Shown here: positions 26,961-38,410 of the stretch, piece after piece
Layout: every line of letters starts with the position of its first letter
How positions within the stretch are numbered: the first letter of the stretch is position 1
Assembly (NCBI GenBank): GCA_037043455.1
Contig: JAWPHD010001331.1
Span: forward strand, 268,920-332,919
Source: Cyrtodaria siliqua
Lineage: Eukaryota > Mollusca > Bivalvia > Adapedonta > Hiatellidae
Direction of reading: 5' to 3'
Length of the DNA stretch: 64,000 nt
Program-made: the position numbers and the translations under genes
The notes under the pieces: generated by a model
The model's database searches: none
The model's input: only the letters and a program-made list of their open reading frames with translations
Told to the model about the DNA's origin: nothing

Positions 26961-28390
26961 TCCGTTAAACAACATTCAATATTTAAAAAAAAAAGTTTAT
27001 TCAAAAGGCATTATCTTAGAGCACGCAGCTGTGTACACACTGTCTGTAAAAATCCAAAAATTAAAAAAAACAACACAATACATAAAAAAAACAAAAAACA
27101 ACAACAATCAAATGAAAAAGCAGGGGAGAGAGGATATAAGGATTCAGACTATATCATCAACATGTCAGCGTCAAACAAGATATAAAATAGCTGGAAAAAA
27201 CGAACCACAGCGTATCTGGGAATGAAACAATATTGATAGCCGGTCTCCCAAAAGAAAGGAAGGATACATACAAATCCGAGAAGCTGCCCTAATCTTACTT
27301 ACGAATATATTTTCCTTTGAGCAAATTGTTCCAAGGATAGACTCCGAAACACAGAACCGGTGTTCATACCAATCGGACGGACGAGAATAAAGGAACATGT
27401 TTTACTCAATGCTACACAGAAGAAATTGACTTGCGGCAATAAGGCTTCATCCGGGTCAAATGCAACGTGCTATCAATTAGACCACGCCAGCACCCTTGAA
27501 GTGTACGAGTTCCTCGCTGATGTTTGGAGGGTGAAAACTCGTTAAATGTAAAAATCTTTAAAATATCTCAGCACATTGTTTTTTTCCCATAAGTTGCCAT
27601 AAGTTGACCCCCTCATAAACCCCACCCAATTGAAAATGTCGCAGCTTTATCTTCCGCCGCTGATATCAGACCGAGATATTTCGAACAGGGGAACAATACT
27701 TCCGAGCAAAAGCAGTTATTTTTCAGCAAAATTGTTTTAATAGTTTACGTGTTTTTACCCGCCAGGGTCCTTTACATGAGTAACCAGGATCAAGGTAACG
27801 CTGTTTTGAGCAGCCAGTGTCCGTTACGTCTGTCCACCGTGAATATAAACCATTGCTTTTCAACATATTGCTTTTCCAGGTCCGTAGCTACACTGGGGCA
27901 CACAGATGTATTTGTCTTGGTTGAATTTTGGGAATGTACATACTTTACATAAAAACAACTATATAATAGTATATAAGGACCCTGGTGGGGAATGCAACAC
28001 ATTGAAAAAAATTAAAACAAAATCTAGGGTGGAGAGGGAGGTTAATGCCACTGGACACCAAAATAAGGGATATGCCTCGGTTAAATTTTAGGGCTGGTTA
28101 CGGGCCAGTTTTCATTCAAAATTACTTTACAATCAATAAACTTAGGAAAAGTTAATTACTAATATTTGAACTTAATTGTTATACTAAAACTTTCGGTTTT
28201 TAGTTAACACTTACCCAGTCTTACAGACGGTAGCTGACATCTTTCATATTTTCTTTGATTTTGAAATATTACCAATCAGAATTTTAATGTTTTTTTTGTT
28301 TCGTAAAGACATCAATATTGGGCACCACCCCGAAACATTGGGATGTGGAGTCCTCCGGCTCTTACGCCTATGTTTATAAGACTATATAGA
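26961..28390. other. No gene recognised
   Basis: A-rich and mixed sequence. The right inverted repeat of the candidate element lies at 27,745-27,850. Short frames on either strand have no conserved motif that I recognise. Confidence 0.45.
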
Positions 28391-28394
28391 AACA

Positions 28395-28640
28395 GAGATC
28401 TCTATCTCAATGCTTCCACCCCACTCCTTCCTTCCCCCACTCTCTCTCATCTTTTCTCACTTTTTTCCCTCCCTACCTCTCGCTTTCTTACTTTCTCTGT
28501 ATCTCTCTTTCTCTTTGTGTGTGTCTCTCTCTTTCTCTCTTTCTCTCTTTCCTTCTCCCTCTTTTTGACTATCTATATCTCTCTCTCTGTCTCTGTGTCT
28601 CCCTGTGTCTCTCTATCCATTTTATTTCCAATTTCAAAAT
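28395..28640. repeat. Pyrimidine (CT/TCTC) low-complexity tract
   Basis: About 240 bp of CT-rich microsatellite-like sequence (TCTCTCTTTCTC runs). The Ser/Phe/Leu-rich open frame through it is an artefact of composition. Confidence 0.9.
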
Positions 28641-28841
28641 TTCAATTCATGCATAAATTAAGAGGAATTCATTAAAATTATGTTGATTTAGAATCTACTA
28701 ATATGTGTAAACCATGCATGCATAACTTCACATAACAAATACTATATCTCCATCTTTACCATTAGTTACGAGCCTCTACCAATATTCCAATTTCGATAAA
28801 CAATTTCTCCCTTGTGTTTTGTGTCAATATACACTACACAC

Positions 28842-28862
28842 TAACACACACACACACACACA
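28842..28862. repeat. (CA)n microsatellite
   Basis: Perfect short CA run. Confidence 0.9.
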
Positions 28863-29329
28863 TAAAAATGGAGGATTATTTGTATATAATAGTTTCTTTG
28901 ATGCAACGCGATAGTTGGAAAGGATACGTTTAATTTTAGGTATTGTTTTGGATTATATATAAATATTGACTTATAAGGTTGTTTGAGTAAGTACATTTAT
29001 AGCTTCCTTTTCAATTTCTAATGACTTGTATTTCCTATTAGGTCTTTCTACTGAAGATTGGTCTCATCAGTTCGGTGGTAAAATGCCGTCTGCTAAAATC
29101 CACTTTTATACCCGTTATAAGACCAGTGGTCGATTCACAAAGTACTTGAAGCGTCTCATACAGTACCGCCTTATCTCATTAATATTCAGTGAATTTATGT
29201 GGTGCGCATGTTGTATATATGAACCCACACGTATACAGTAATCACTTAGTACACTATGCGTAATAACCGTTAGATTTGTTCAGTTCTAGTGTGCCTTTTA
29301 TCGGGATTGTGTAGCTTTAAGGCTATGAT

Positions 29330-30085
29330 ACGATAGATGACTTTAACTTTGACATCGGTAACTATCCGCATTTAGGTGGGGGCGTACCTCGTACGTGCTA
29401 TATCTTACGGGGTTTATGTCCCCTAGCTAATTTGCTTTGCTAGGGAACGTAACGACGTTAAGGATTTCAATTGTCGAAAATAATTTATAAAAAGTAAACT
29501 TCTTCAGCAAAGTTTTCGTTATCATAAAGTACGTAGATATTTCTCAAAGTTTTGTCGCCGCAACGAAAACCGGCTGAAGAAGTACAACACAGACCTAAAG
29601 ACTTTTCGGCGACTAACAGTATCACAGCCTTTATTCTATTTAAATATGATCTATAAACGCGACTGTGGTTGTTCGGTACACTTCTGGATACATCCGGAGG
29701 CGTTTCTATTTTGTTTTGTTTTAATATATATTTTTACAATAACATATACGTGTATCGCTTCCTAATTTCTCAGGATGTGGACTTTATTGTTAGAGATTTC
29801 CTTTTGATGGGATGTACTTTTATTTACACTGTCTTGTCAAATTGAGCGTTGAACACAGGATACAAGCGAGGTTGTGTATACTTAAAATCGATTTAAGCTA
29901 GCCATTGGGCCATATTTCCTACTGACCGTTCCAAGTTGGTAAGCCTGTCTTCACTACTCTTTGTGTTGTGTATTGTCCTTTTCATTGTATAGCTAATTTG
30001 CTCTCTGTTTGTGGTACAGAGCGGTTATACGGAGCCATTGCGTTTGGGTTCGATGATTTCTATAGGACCATTTTTCTCATAATTA
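29330..30085 (+). pseudogene. Reverse-transcriptase element fragment, 3' part (plus)
   Basis: Starts in the conserved block DDFNFDIGNYPHLGGGVPR and continues as a decayed copy of the 3' coding end. A tail follows that matches the tail of the copy at 31,690-32,940: CTCAGGATGTGGACTTTATT, TTTACACTGTCTTG, CCTGTCTTCAC and TTCTATAGGACC occur in the same order. Upstream coding sequence is absent and the frame is broken by deletions, so it is a 5'-truncated dead copy. Confidence 0.75.
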
Positions 30086-30975
30086 GACCAGTTTGATTTC
30101 ACTCCGGTCGCCTCCCTCCTCCCAACCGAAGCCGAATTTTTTAGTTTACTATTTTATTTTATGAAATTATGTAGATGAATATTTATAATCTTTTGAAAAA
30201 CTAGCAATGTCTGTCTAGAATCAACCGAGTTAAGGTCCTTAAATTGTTTTTATGCTAACTTAACATCTTCTGAAAGTACCACACGTATTTTGACCCACTG
30301 TTATTATAGATGCAAGTGTCTACAACTGACAATGCTTATCATGTGAGCGATTCAGGGCCATTTTGGCCATCTTGTTGACAATAAATTCCTTACAGGAATG
30401 TTATGAAGTTACCTTGGTCATAGAAGAAAACAAATTACTAAAACTAGCCAAGACTCCAAACAGCACAGTTATGTCTCCTCCTTCCCGCATCCCCCCAACA
30501 CATCCCACCTCTGCCACTTGTTTGTTGAGTATTGTTTTTTGATCATGGACGCTTTGTATATGGTCATTAAAATAACACTGTTATGAAGACACTATACAGT
30601 CTTAAAGGGATACACGGCAATCTTGAAATGTGTAACAAGCAGTCAAAGTAGCACCTCAGTTTATTAATCAAGCATCATTTGAACTTTAAACCTGCTTGCA
30701 CATCATTGAAATCAAGTTCTGGGTTTTCAATTTTCGTTTTTATTCCACAAAATGTTTAAATAGCATTATTGGTGCAATATAATGTTAGTAATATGTAAAC
30801 ACATTTTGCTTTGAACTATTGTAATAATTAATATTAATTATTTCAAATAAGCAAATTATTTAGAAAAAATAACGGGACGCGGCGAGTTTTAAACAAATCA
30901 CGATCTCTTTAAACCAGTAGAGCAATACAGGCTGAAGAGAATTGCTGTTACAATTAAATACTGTATTAATATATC
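30086..30975. other. No gene recognised
   Basis: AT-rich sequence. A TTAAAGGGATACACGGCAATCTTG-like string at 30,603 recurs at 38,490, indicating a small dispersed repeat. Nothing else supported. Confidence 0.45.
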
Positions 30976-30979
30976 TCAC

Positions 30980-31560
30980 AGGTGTGCCTTCGATAACTAT
31001 CATATGTGATGGAGACTGGAGCAAACGCTCAAACCAGCATTCATATAATGCCCTAAGAGGGGCGGCCATCATTATTTGTAAAAATGCTAAGAAAATCTTG
31101 CATATTGGAGTGAGAAATAAAGATGGAGATTATTCAGTTTTTGCAAAGATCCGAGAAGAATTCCAGTTTGGCGTCCCTTTGTTTAAAAGCTCGAGTGTGC
31201 TTACCATATGTGCAAGTGTGTCAGGACAAATTTGGAGAAACTTACAAGGAAACCTCACCCAAGTGAACTGGATCAGGTTTGTCAGAGTAGACACTGTTAG
31301 ATGTGTCATTAGAATGGGGGATCGAAATGGAAGACAAAAAATAAAATTACTCGCTAAAGACATAAAATAAAAACCTATGTAAACACATTTTCGGGGATCG
31401 TGACAAATGCAGTGTATACTTCCGCAAAAGATATAGAAAAGAAATTGTGATTGATCCTGATAAATAGTTGGATGACGAATATGAAAATATGGACGAGGCC
31501 GATCTTCTTTCGGAATTCTGGACCGATGGTTCTTTGCTGCAGGATCAGAAAGAAGCAAGC
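30980..31560 (+). pseudogene. Mutator-like transposase-domain gene fragment (broken)
   Basis: After a probable splice acceptor (CTCACAG near 30,980) the frame reads GVPSITIICDGDWSKRS, SYNALRGAAII and HIGVRNK, which closely parallels the gene at 62,990-63,130 (GVPAITVICDGGWSKR, TYNALGGVGVIF, YMGVRNK). The middle of the domain (cysteine-rich C-x2-C segment) is deleted: GVRNK runs straight into DGDYSVFAKI. Near 31,190 a frameshift moves the match to another frame (CKCVRTNLEKLTRK), followed by stops; a LAKDIK block and a FGDRDKCS-like block survive. It belongs to the Mutator-like domain family often fused to a YqaJ nuclease in mollusc genomes; a YqaJ-like fragment lies downstream at 33,700-34,037. 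Confidence 0.75.
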
Positions 31561-31659
31561 AAATGATGAAACGGTGTAATTGAAATGAATGAAAACCATA
31601 AAGTATGTTCAAATACATCAGTGTTATTTTGAACAGGGTAGCATCAAAGAGTGACATAC

Positions 31660-32940
31660 CAATTGGGCACTTCCCACCAACTTATGCGAGTTCTGACTGG
31701 ATGTGTGTGCGATCCAAATTTGATGGAGGGAAACCACTGCAACAGATTTCCTTGGCATACTAGATGCTATGTTGGTGCTCTTAGATCAAACCAGGGTGAA
31801 ATTATTGATGCCTTTAATAATACTTCTTGGTATCTTGATGACATACTCAATATTGATAATCCGTTCTTTGCTCATATGGTTACTAACATTTATCCACCAG
31901 AGCTCACGTTGAATAAAGCCAACAGTTCGGATACAGTAGCAGCATCTATGATAAGAGAGATGATTTCAATTTTAACATCGTTAACTATCCACACCTGGAT
32001 GGAGATGTACCTCGTGCTACCTCATACGGGGTGTATATCTCCCAGCTCATTCGATTTGCTAGAGCGTGTAATGATGTTCGTATGATCGAAATCAAGTTAT
32101 TACAAATAAACTTCTTCAGCAGGGTTTTCGTTATCACAAACTACGTAGATCTTTCTCTAAATTCTACCGCCGTAACGAGGGCCTGCTGTAAAAGTACAAC
32201 ACCAACCTTAAGACACTTCTGCGACTAGACATATCACAACCCTCATTTTATGGAGATGTGGTTTTATGGAGATGTGGTCTATAAACTTCGAAAGTTAAAG
32301 AGGTCTGACGGGTTTCCTAACCGCTTTACAAATTTAATCAGGAAGTCCGTCAGAAAAGGATATAACTCTTTGGTTTTACAGCGCACTGCATGTTTAGTGA
32401 TTGACCCCTTGTGCGATGACTGGACTACCTCTTGAGATTCTATGATTGTACCTGCTGAAACCCCAACTAAGGGAGGTGGGTGCATGAGCTTTCGTCCCTC
32501 GGGTTTTCTGGTCGTACCCTAGATTGGTTTTCTCTTTAGCTGCAACTACTATGGTTGTTCAATACGATTCTGGATACGTCCTGAGATGTTTATTATTTTG
32601 TATGTGTTTCTTTAGTTAGTTTCTCAGGATGTGGACTTTATTGTTAGAGAATTCCATTTGATGGGATGTAGTTTTGTTTACACTGTCTTGTCTATTTGGG
32701 CGTTGAAGACAGGATAATAGCGAGGATTGTGCGCATATAAAATCGTTTCAAGCTAACATGTAGGCCTTATTGCCTACTTACCATTCCAAGTCGGTAACCC
32801 TGTCTTCACCACCCTTTCTGTAGTTTTTTGTCTCTTTCATTGTATTTTCAAGTCCTTGTTTGCAGTACAGTGTGAACCTACGATGCCATTGCTCTCGGAC
32901 GCTGTGGTTTCTATAGGACCCCTTATCTCATTTTTGGGTC
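31660..32940 (+). pseudogene. Reverse-transcriptase element fragment (plus), with YLDD motif
   Basis: Contains the RT catalytic box in NTSWYLDDILNIDNPFF, then NIYPPELTLNKANSSDT. A deletion and frame change follow, then DDFNFNIVNYPHLDGDVPRA, YGVYISQLIRFARACND and, in a further frame, FYGDVVYKLRKL and a C-terminal ACLVIDP block ending about 32,434. A shared 3' tail runs to ~32,940 (compare 29,760-30,085). At least two frameshifts and an internal deletion make it inactive. It lies between the Mutator-like fragment and the YqaJ-like fragment, so it probably inserted into that gene. Confidence 0.8.
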
Positions 32941-32998
32941 CTAAATGGGCTAGTACTGCTTGGGATGGCTTGGGATGATATATATTTCATGACACTAC

Positions 32999-33001
32999 AG
33001 T

Positions 33002-33049
<48 letters not shown>

Positions 33050-33082
33050 AAAGAAAGAAAGAAAGAAAGAAAGAAAGAACGA
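32999..33082. repeat. (GAAA)n microsatellite
   Basis: About 80 bp of GAAA repeats with one interruption. Confidence 0.95.
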
Positions 33083-33699
33083 AAGAGATAAAGGAAACAA
33101 TATCAGTGAAGGGAAAACAGAAGCGAAAACAAAGATGGTCATGAAAAGACAGGCTAGTGAAAGAATCAACAAGCAAAAACCAAAAATAGAATATGGACCA
33201 TAACCACCTGATGCTGATGAAAACATAGGAGGAGAAATATTAAAGACCCTATCCCGCCATCAACATGCTTATTTTAAAACAGACGTTCACCGTTTCTAAA
33301 CCTACTATCGATGAGGTATATAAGTTACATTATTTGAGATCCAAACTCTATAGATACGATATAAACAGCTTTAACCAGCCAGGCAAAACCAAAAACTGGA
33401 GCGTCGAATTAAGAGTTACCAACTCATAATTCATTTTACGCATATTCAATCAAGGGTAATTTAAGAACCCGTGAATAAACATGTATGACCTGAACACCTG
33501 GACAGAGTTTTGATAAACGGTTTTCTAGTGTAATTTTGCCGTTATTCGGAGGATTAGTTCCTTTAAAACAAGCTAAAATAAAGTATTTGGAATCAAATAT
33601 TGAAACAAGTACCAGTAAAATAGAAAATATGGAATTAAAGAACGCGCGATTAATCCAGTTCATCTGTGTGGGTAGACGAACTGAAAAAATGGTTAACCT

Positions 33700-34037
33700 C
33701 ATCTGTGTTTTGTTTGGTAAAATAGTGAAACGCAAGATACATATAACTGTAAAACCTGTAGTAAAATCTCTACTAAGTTTCTAAATTCTCCGGCAATATG
33801 GCTACTAACGTAAGACTAAACAATGAACAAATAGCAAAGGATGAATTCTTGAAACTAAAACATACTGTAGAGAATATTGAACCTATGGGACTTGTTATTT
33901 CACAACATCCCAGGTTCTTAGCAGCGAGTCCAGATGGAAAGGTTGTTTTTAGGAATGGTAACATCGGACTAGAAATTATTAAAAATGTATTGTACAATAA
34001 ACCAGTTTTTGATTATGATATGTGTATTTGCTTATTT
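33700..34037 (+). pseudogene. YqaJ-type exonuclease fragment
   Basis: A frame from about 33,798 reads NNEQIAKDEFLKLK, then GLVISQHPRFLAASPDGKVV and GLEIIKNVLY. This matches the layout of YqaJ/lambda-exonuclease-like nucleases: a helix with an E-x-x-A pattern, then the FLxASPDG motif, then the E-x-K of the metal-binding site (here GLEIIKN). The 5' side needs a frame change near 33,780, and the frame stops at 34,037, so it is partial. With the Mutator-like fragment at 30,980 it probably formed one Mutator/YqaJ gene, since split and decayed. Confidence 0.65.
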
Positions 34038-34149
34038 TGAGAATTGATTTTATACTCTATTAAAATACAAAATTGATCACATTTATATCTGTATGGATTG
34101 TGAGGGGTGGCCCACCCCGGCACTATCTAACTTATTACGAGGTGATTAA

Positions 34150-35190
34150 ACATGTCAACAATATATGTCATGAGAGGAATTGACAGCCGATACATAAAGA
34201 CCTTCATGTCGACAATATATGCCATCAGACAAACTGGCTGCCGACATATATGGGCAGTCATGACAACAATATATGCCATCAGACAAACTGGTGGCCGACA
34301 TATATATACATTCATGTCAATAATATATGTCATCAGACAAACTGGTGGCCGACATATATGCCATCGGACAAACTGGCGGCCGACATATATATATACATTC
34401 ATATCAACAACATATGTCATCAGACAAACTGGTGGCCGACATATATAGCCCTTCATGTGAACAATATATATCATCAGACAAACTGGTGTCCAAGATATAT
34501 GGACCTTCATGTAAAACAATATATGCCATCAGACACACTGGTGGCCGACATATATGGGCCTTCATGTAAACAATATATGTCATGAGACAAACTGACGACG
34601 ACATATATGGGCTATCATGTCAACAATATGTTTCATCAGACAAACTGACGGCCGACATATATGGCCCATCATGTCAACAATGTAAAACAATATATGTTAT
34701 CCGACACACTGGTGGCCGACATATATAGGCCTTCATGTCACCATTATATGTCATCAGACAAACTGGTGGCCGACATATATAGGCCTTCATGTCACCAATA
34801 TATTTCATCAGACACAGTGGTGGCCGACATATATAGGCCTTCATGTCACCAATATATATCATCAGACAAACTGGTGGCCGACATATATGGCCCTTCATGT
34901 CAACAATATATGTCATCAGACACAATGATGGCCGACATATATAGGCCTTCATGTCAACAGTATATGTCATTAGACACACTGGTGGCCGACATATATGGGC
35001 CTTCATGTCAACAATATGTCATCAGACAAACTGGTGGCCGACATATATGGGCCTTCTTGTCAACAATATGTCATCAGACAAACTGGTGGCCGACATATAT
35101 GGGCCTTCATGTCAACAATATGTCATTAGACACACTGGTGGCCGACATATATGGGCCATCATATCAACAATATGTCATGGCGAGAATTAA
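34150..35190. repeat. 54 bp minisatellite, about 19 units
   Basis: Tandem units of about 54 bp (some ~51) built on CCGACATATATGGGCCTTCA, TGTCAACAATATATGTCATC and AGACAAACTGGTGG. Because 54 is a multiple of three, several frames stay open on both strands (for example repeated MSSDKLVADIY), but this is a composition effect and not evidence for a protein. Confidence 0.95.
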
Positions 35191-36062
35191 GTTTTTGTGT
35201 TATATCTCAGCATTTCCAAGTCTGATGTACATCAAATTTTAACAGCACCTTTCTCTCATCAAGCACTGACCATACCCTGAAAATTAAGGCACTATGACCT
35301 AAATTCTCCAAAATGTCTTACGTTAAACTTTTTTGTTTAAGTTTGGCCGGTGGGAATTAACTTTTTGTTATATCTCTGCTTTACCATGTCCGATCTTCAT
35401 CAAATTTTAACAGCACCTTCCTCTCATCGGACTATACTCTGAAAACTAGGTTACTATGACCTACTTTCTACAAAATATGCGTTACACTAAACCTTTTTTG
35501 TTTACGTTTGGGCGGATGAGAATTAAGTTTTGTTATATCTCAGCATTGCCAAGTCTGAACGTCATCACCTTTTAATAGCATCTTACTCTCATCAATCACT
35601 GACTATACCCTGAAAACTAGGTCACTGTGACCTACTTTCTCCAAAATATGCGTTATGTTAACCTATTTATTTAAGTTTGAGCGGGGGTGGGGAGTGGGGT
35701 GGGGGGGGGGGGGGGGGGGCTGGTGGGGGTGGGGCGGAAGTGAATTAAGTTTTATTATATCTCAGCATTGCCATGTCCGATTTTCATCAAATTTTAACAG
35801 CGCCTTATTTTCATCAAGAACTGACCATTTTCCGAAAACTAGGTTACTGTGACCTAGTTTCGCTAAATACGCGTTACGTTAACCTTTTGTTTAAGTTTGG
35901 GCGGGGGGAATTAACTTTTTTGTTATATCTCTGCTCACCATTCCGATCTTCGTAAAATTTTGAAAGGACATTCCTCTCATCAAGCACTGACCATACCATG
36001 AAAACTAGGTCTCTATGACCTAATTTCTCCAAAATATGCGTTACGTTAACCTTTTATGTTTA
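35191..36062. repeat. Tandem repeat, ~165 bp units, five copies
   Basis: Units start GAATTAAGTTTTTGT or GGAATTAACTTTTTGT near 35,194, 35,355, 35,520, 35,742 and 35,909. Each contains TTATATCTCAGC or CTCTGC, CATCAAATTTTAACAGC, CTGACCATACCCTGAAAA and a TGACCTA...CAAAATATGCGTTA string. The third interval is longer because of a G-rich insertion. Confidence 0.9.
35682..35737. repeat. Poly-G / G-quadruplex-prone tract
   Basis: Almost uninterrupted G run (including about 20 consecutive G) followed by GGTGGGGGTGGGG, inside the 165 bp array. Confidence 0.9.
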
Positions 36063-36209
36063 ATAGAGAATTTATTTGTTTTGCTCCATGTTATACAACC
36101 TTATTAAAACGTATACAGAATTTAAGAGATATAGAACAGTTTATTCATGTCATAGGTTAGGTAGTAAGACATACTTTCTACAGATTTTGACACAATTTAG
36201 TGAGTGTTT

Positions 36210-36300
36210 TAGATACAGTCAAACCTGGATTAAGAGACCGCCCAGGGGAAAGACCAATAATGGTCTCTTAATACAGGTGGTCTCTTAAAATAGGGTCTAA
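36210..36300. repeat. Dispersed AGAGACC/GGTCTCTTA inverted motif
   Basis: Contains AAACCTGGATTAAGAGACC, followed by ATGGTCTCTTAATACAGG and TGGTCTCTTAAAATAGGG. I associate this motif with dispersed mollusc repeats, possibly the end of a DNA transposon. The other boundary was not found. Confidence 0.35.
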
Positions 36301-36595
36301 CATTGTTCGATTTTGTATGAAATATTAAGAGAAATACATGTACAGGTATTAAAATGAATGCTTTACATTGTAGGTATTTTGTATTATTTCATATATATGG
36401 GGTATCTTGTCAATATAACACTCCCAATTATTCGGAACAAACGCTGTGAGAATTGACGCCAGTGTAATCATGCAATCATTTGGAGAATATTGCGGCAGGT
36501 AAAACCACGTACCTGACTGGTCCAACCCCACAATTGTTTTTTTGGGTTGTTGTTTTTAGAGAAAAAAATAGCAACACCCACCCCACCCCAACCCC

Positions 36596-36672
36596 CACAC
36601 ACGCCCCAACTCCCCTCCACACACACGCACGCACACAAGCACACACACACACACACCCACACACACACACAT
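36596..36672. repeat. (CA)n-rich microsatellite
   Basis: ACAC/CACG runs preceded by a C-rich segment. Cys/Val-rich frames across it on the minus strand are artefacts. Confidence 0.9.
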
Positions 36673-37176
36673 TTGTTTAATGAACTTCATGCGCGCATTT
36701 GATAAGTGAGACGCGTAATGCCCCATCGCGCCAGTGAGTGGGAGCGTAAAGGGGCGCCTCCCTTAAAATCTGAGAAATTAATGTTGAAAGAACCATTTTT
36801 TTAAAAGAAATTGCGTGCCAACTGTTTTTAAAACAATGATCACACTCTAAAATCCGAGAAGTAGGATTTTATGAAAAAAAAGCTGATTATGAAAAGGATG
36901 TTATTTATTCAAACGTGTTGTCAATAGAGAGGCAATGAAACAGTCCTACTGTGGTGGTGTCTTGGCCTGTGTGTCTCAGTATCATTCTCCAGATACAGAC
37001 AAGGTAAATGTTGAACTTATTTCAGAATTGTTTATTTCCCCTTTTTTTAGTAAAAAATATAGAATAAGTCCGTGTACAGAGACGAATTCTCTTCCTCCTC
37101 CTCCTATTAGGCTACTACTACTAATAGTAAGTATAGGTATAATGATTTAGTATTATTATAAATAGTATTGTTCTTA

Positions 37177-37177
37177 A

Positions 37178-37207
<30 letters not shown>
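37177..37207. repeat. (AAT)n microsatellite
   Basis: Ten or so AAT/ATA trinucleotides. Confidence 0.9.
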
Positions 37208-37208
<1 letters not shown>

Positions 37209-37628
37209 GTAGCATGGCAGACACTTATTTATCACATAACATGGCGTCTGGGAGTGCAGTAAAGCCATGACTTATTTCTCGTAATACACTAATGTATTAC
37301 AGATGCAAATGAGGACCGAATCACTGTGTTTGTATACGTTAAAACTTTTAATACCAATTGTTTTCATGGTATATCATACGGTACGTTCAGACGCATTAAT
37401 TATTTATCATTATTTGAAATCTTACTTCATAAAATGAACGTTAGTAACGTTCAATTTGGTTTAGGGTGACGCATTATTTGTAAGGCGAACGCATTTACAA
37501 CCACGTAACGTAGCGACGTCGTGTAAACAACAAAACGACGTCATGATTTGCCTTACAAATTGCCGCCGTATATAAGGAAAATTGACAACATTAAAGTATC
37601 ACGTCGTAGGTGGGTTATGTGATAAACA

Positions 37629-37775
37629 GAATCTTACATTCGTGACTGTGTGTTATTGACTTTAATAAACTCGTTGGATAAAAAGATAGGATACTCGGCA
37701 AGAGCCTCGTATCCTATCATTTTATCCAACTCGTTTATTAAAATCAATAATACACAGTCACTCATGTAAGATCCT
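37629..37775. repeat. Foldback hairpin, ~70 bp arms
   Basis: 37,629-37,699 is the near-perfect reverse complement of 37,703-37,775: GAATCTTACAT, GACTGTGTGTTATTGA, AATAAACTCGTTGGATAAAA and GATAGGATAC pair with their inverse, with a tiny loop. Likely a foldback MITE or the centre of one. Confidence 0.8.
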
Positions 37776-37789
37776 CAATATATAATTTT

Positions 37790-38050
37790 GTCCGTCGTCT
37801 GTCATCCGCCGTACGTCAAACTTTAACTGCAACCTGACCTTGGTCATAACTTGAAACTTATTTGACCTATGTCCATGAAACTTCACACACATCCTCACCT
37901 TTCCCCCAAGGAATGCCGTTACACATGTCCAATAACTGGTTCTTACCAGGAAAAAGTGGGTGATCTGCCTCCACCAATAAAAAAATCGACCGTCATAGAT
38001 AGCCTAAAATGTACTGAAACTTACGTAAAACACCAGGTAACCAATCAACT
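37790..38050 (+). repeat. SINE / dispersed repeat with GTCCGTCGT leader and SINE tail
   Basis: Begins with TTGTCCGTCGTCTGTC and a CTTGGTCATAACTTGAAACTTATTTGACC-type segment. It ends with a tail (AAAAAATCGACCGTCATA, GCCTAAAATGT, GTAAAACACC) that matches the minus-strand SINE tail at 26,140-26,230. Two repeats may be adjacent here. Confidence 0.6.
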
Positions 38051-38149
38051 ATCCACTTCGCACATACTTCTACAATGGGGGAAATATCTATATATCTTTT
38101 TAATTTCAATAAATCTCTAAATACACGTCGAAAGCGCCTTAAAACATAT

Positions 38150-38410
38150 CTTTGGCTGGCGTGGCCCAGTGAAAGCACGATATAGTACTTGGAAACCGGC
38201 GTTACCGGATTCAAGCTTCACCAAGGCTACTAAGTTCCGTCGGTGTGTTCTTGAACAAAGTGGACGTTAAACGGACGGTTCCGTTTATCCGCTGAGCACG
38301 TTAAAGAACCATAGTAACCTATTCGTATGTAGTGGTTGAGCAAATCACATGATCCCTATGTATCATTCCCTCTCTCTGGGGCGGTTCTAAATTGCATATA
38401 ATGTTAAAAG
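38150..38410 (+). repeat. tRNA-derived SINE-like repeat (copy 2)
   Basis: GTGGCCCAGTGAAAGC resembles a polymerase III A box and GGATTCAAGC a B box. TTCCGTCGGTGTGTTCTTG, GAGCACGTTAAAGAACCATAG and TCTCTCTGGGGCGGTTCTAAAT follow, matching 26,700-26,960. Confidence 0.75.

Larger units (their letters stand above)
25568..27850. mobile_element. Candidate element with ~105 bp inverted terminal repeats
   Basis: 25,568-25,675 is matched in reverse complement by 27,745-27,850. Shared strings, in order: CACGGTG, AGACG, AACGGAC, CTGCTCAAAAC-like, GCGTTACCTTGAT, CTGGTT. The 12-mer GGACCCTGGTTG or close variants recur at the left end (25,590; 25,643), again at 25,982 and 26,046 (as GGATCCTGGTTG), and in inverse at the right end. 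That pattern resembles repeated subterminal transposase-binding sites. The interior holds two SINEs and no transposase frame. No target duplication could be fixed. Confidence 0.5.

Noticed and set aside
31130..31657. 175-codon minus-strand frame
   Set aside because: It is antisense to the Mutator-like fragment, whose sense translation matches a known family in this same window.
34127..35242. Long frames across 34.1-35.2 kb on both strands
   Set aside because: They are translations of a 54 bp minisatellite whose period is a multiple of three; open frames in many phases argue against coding.
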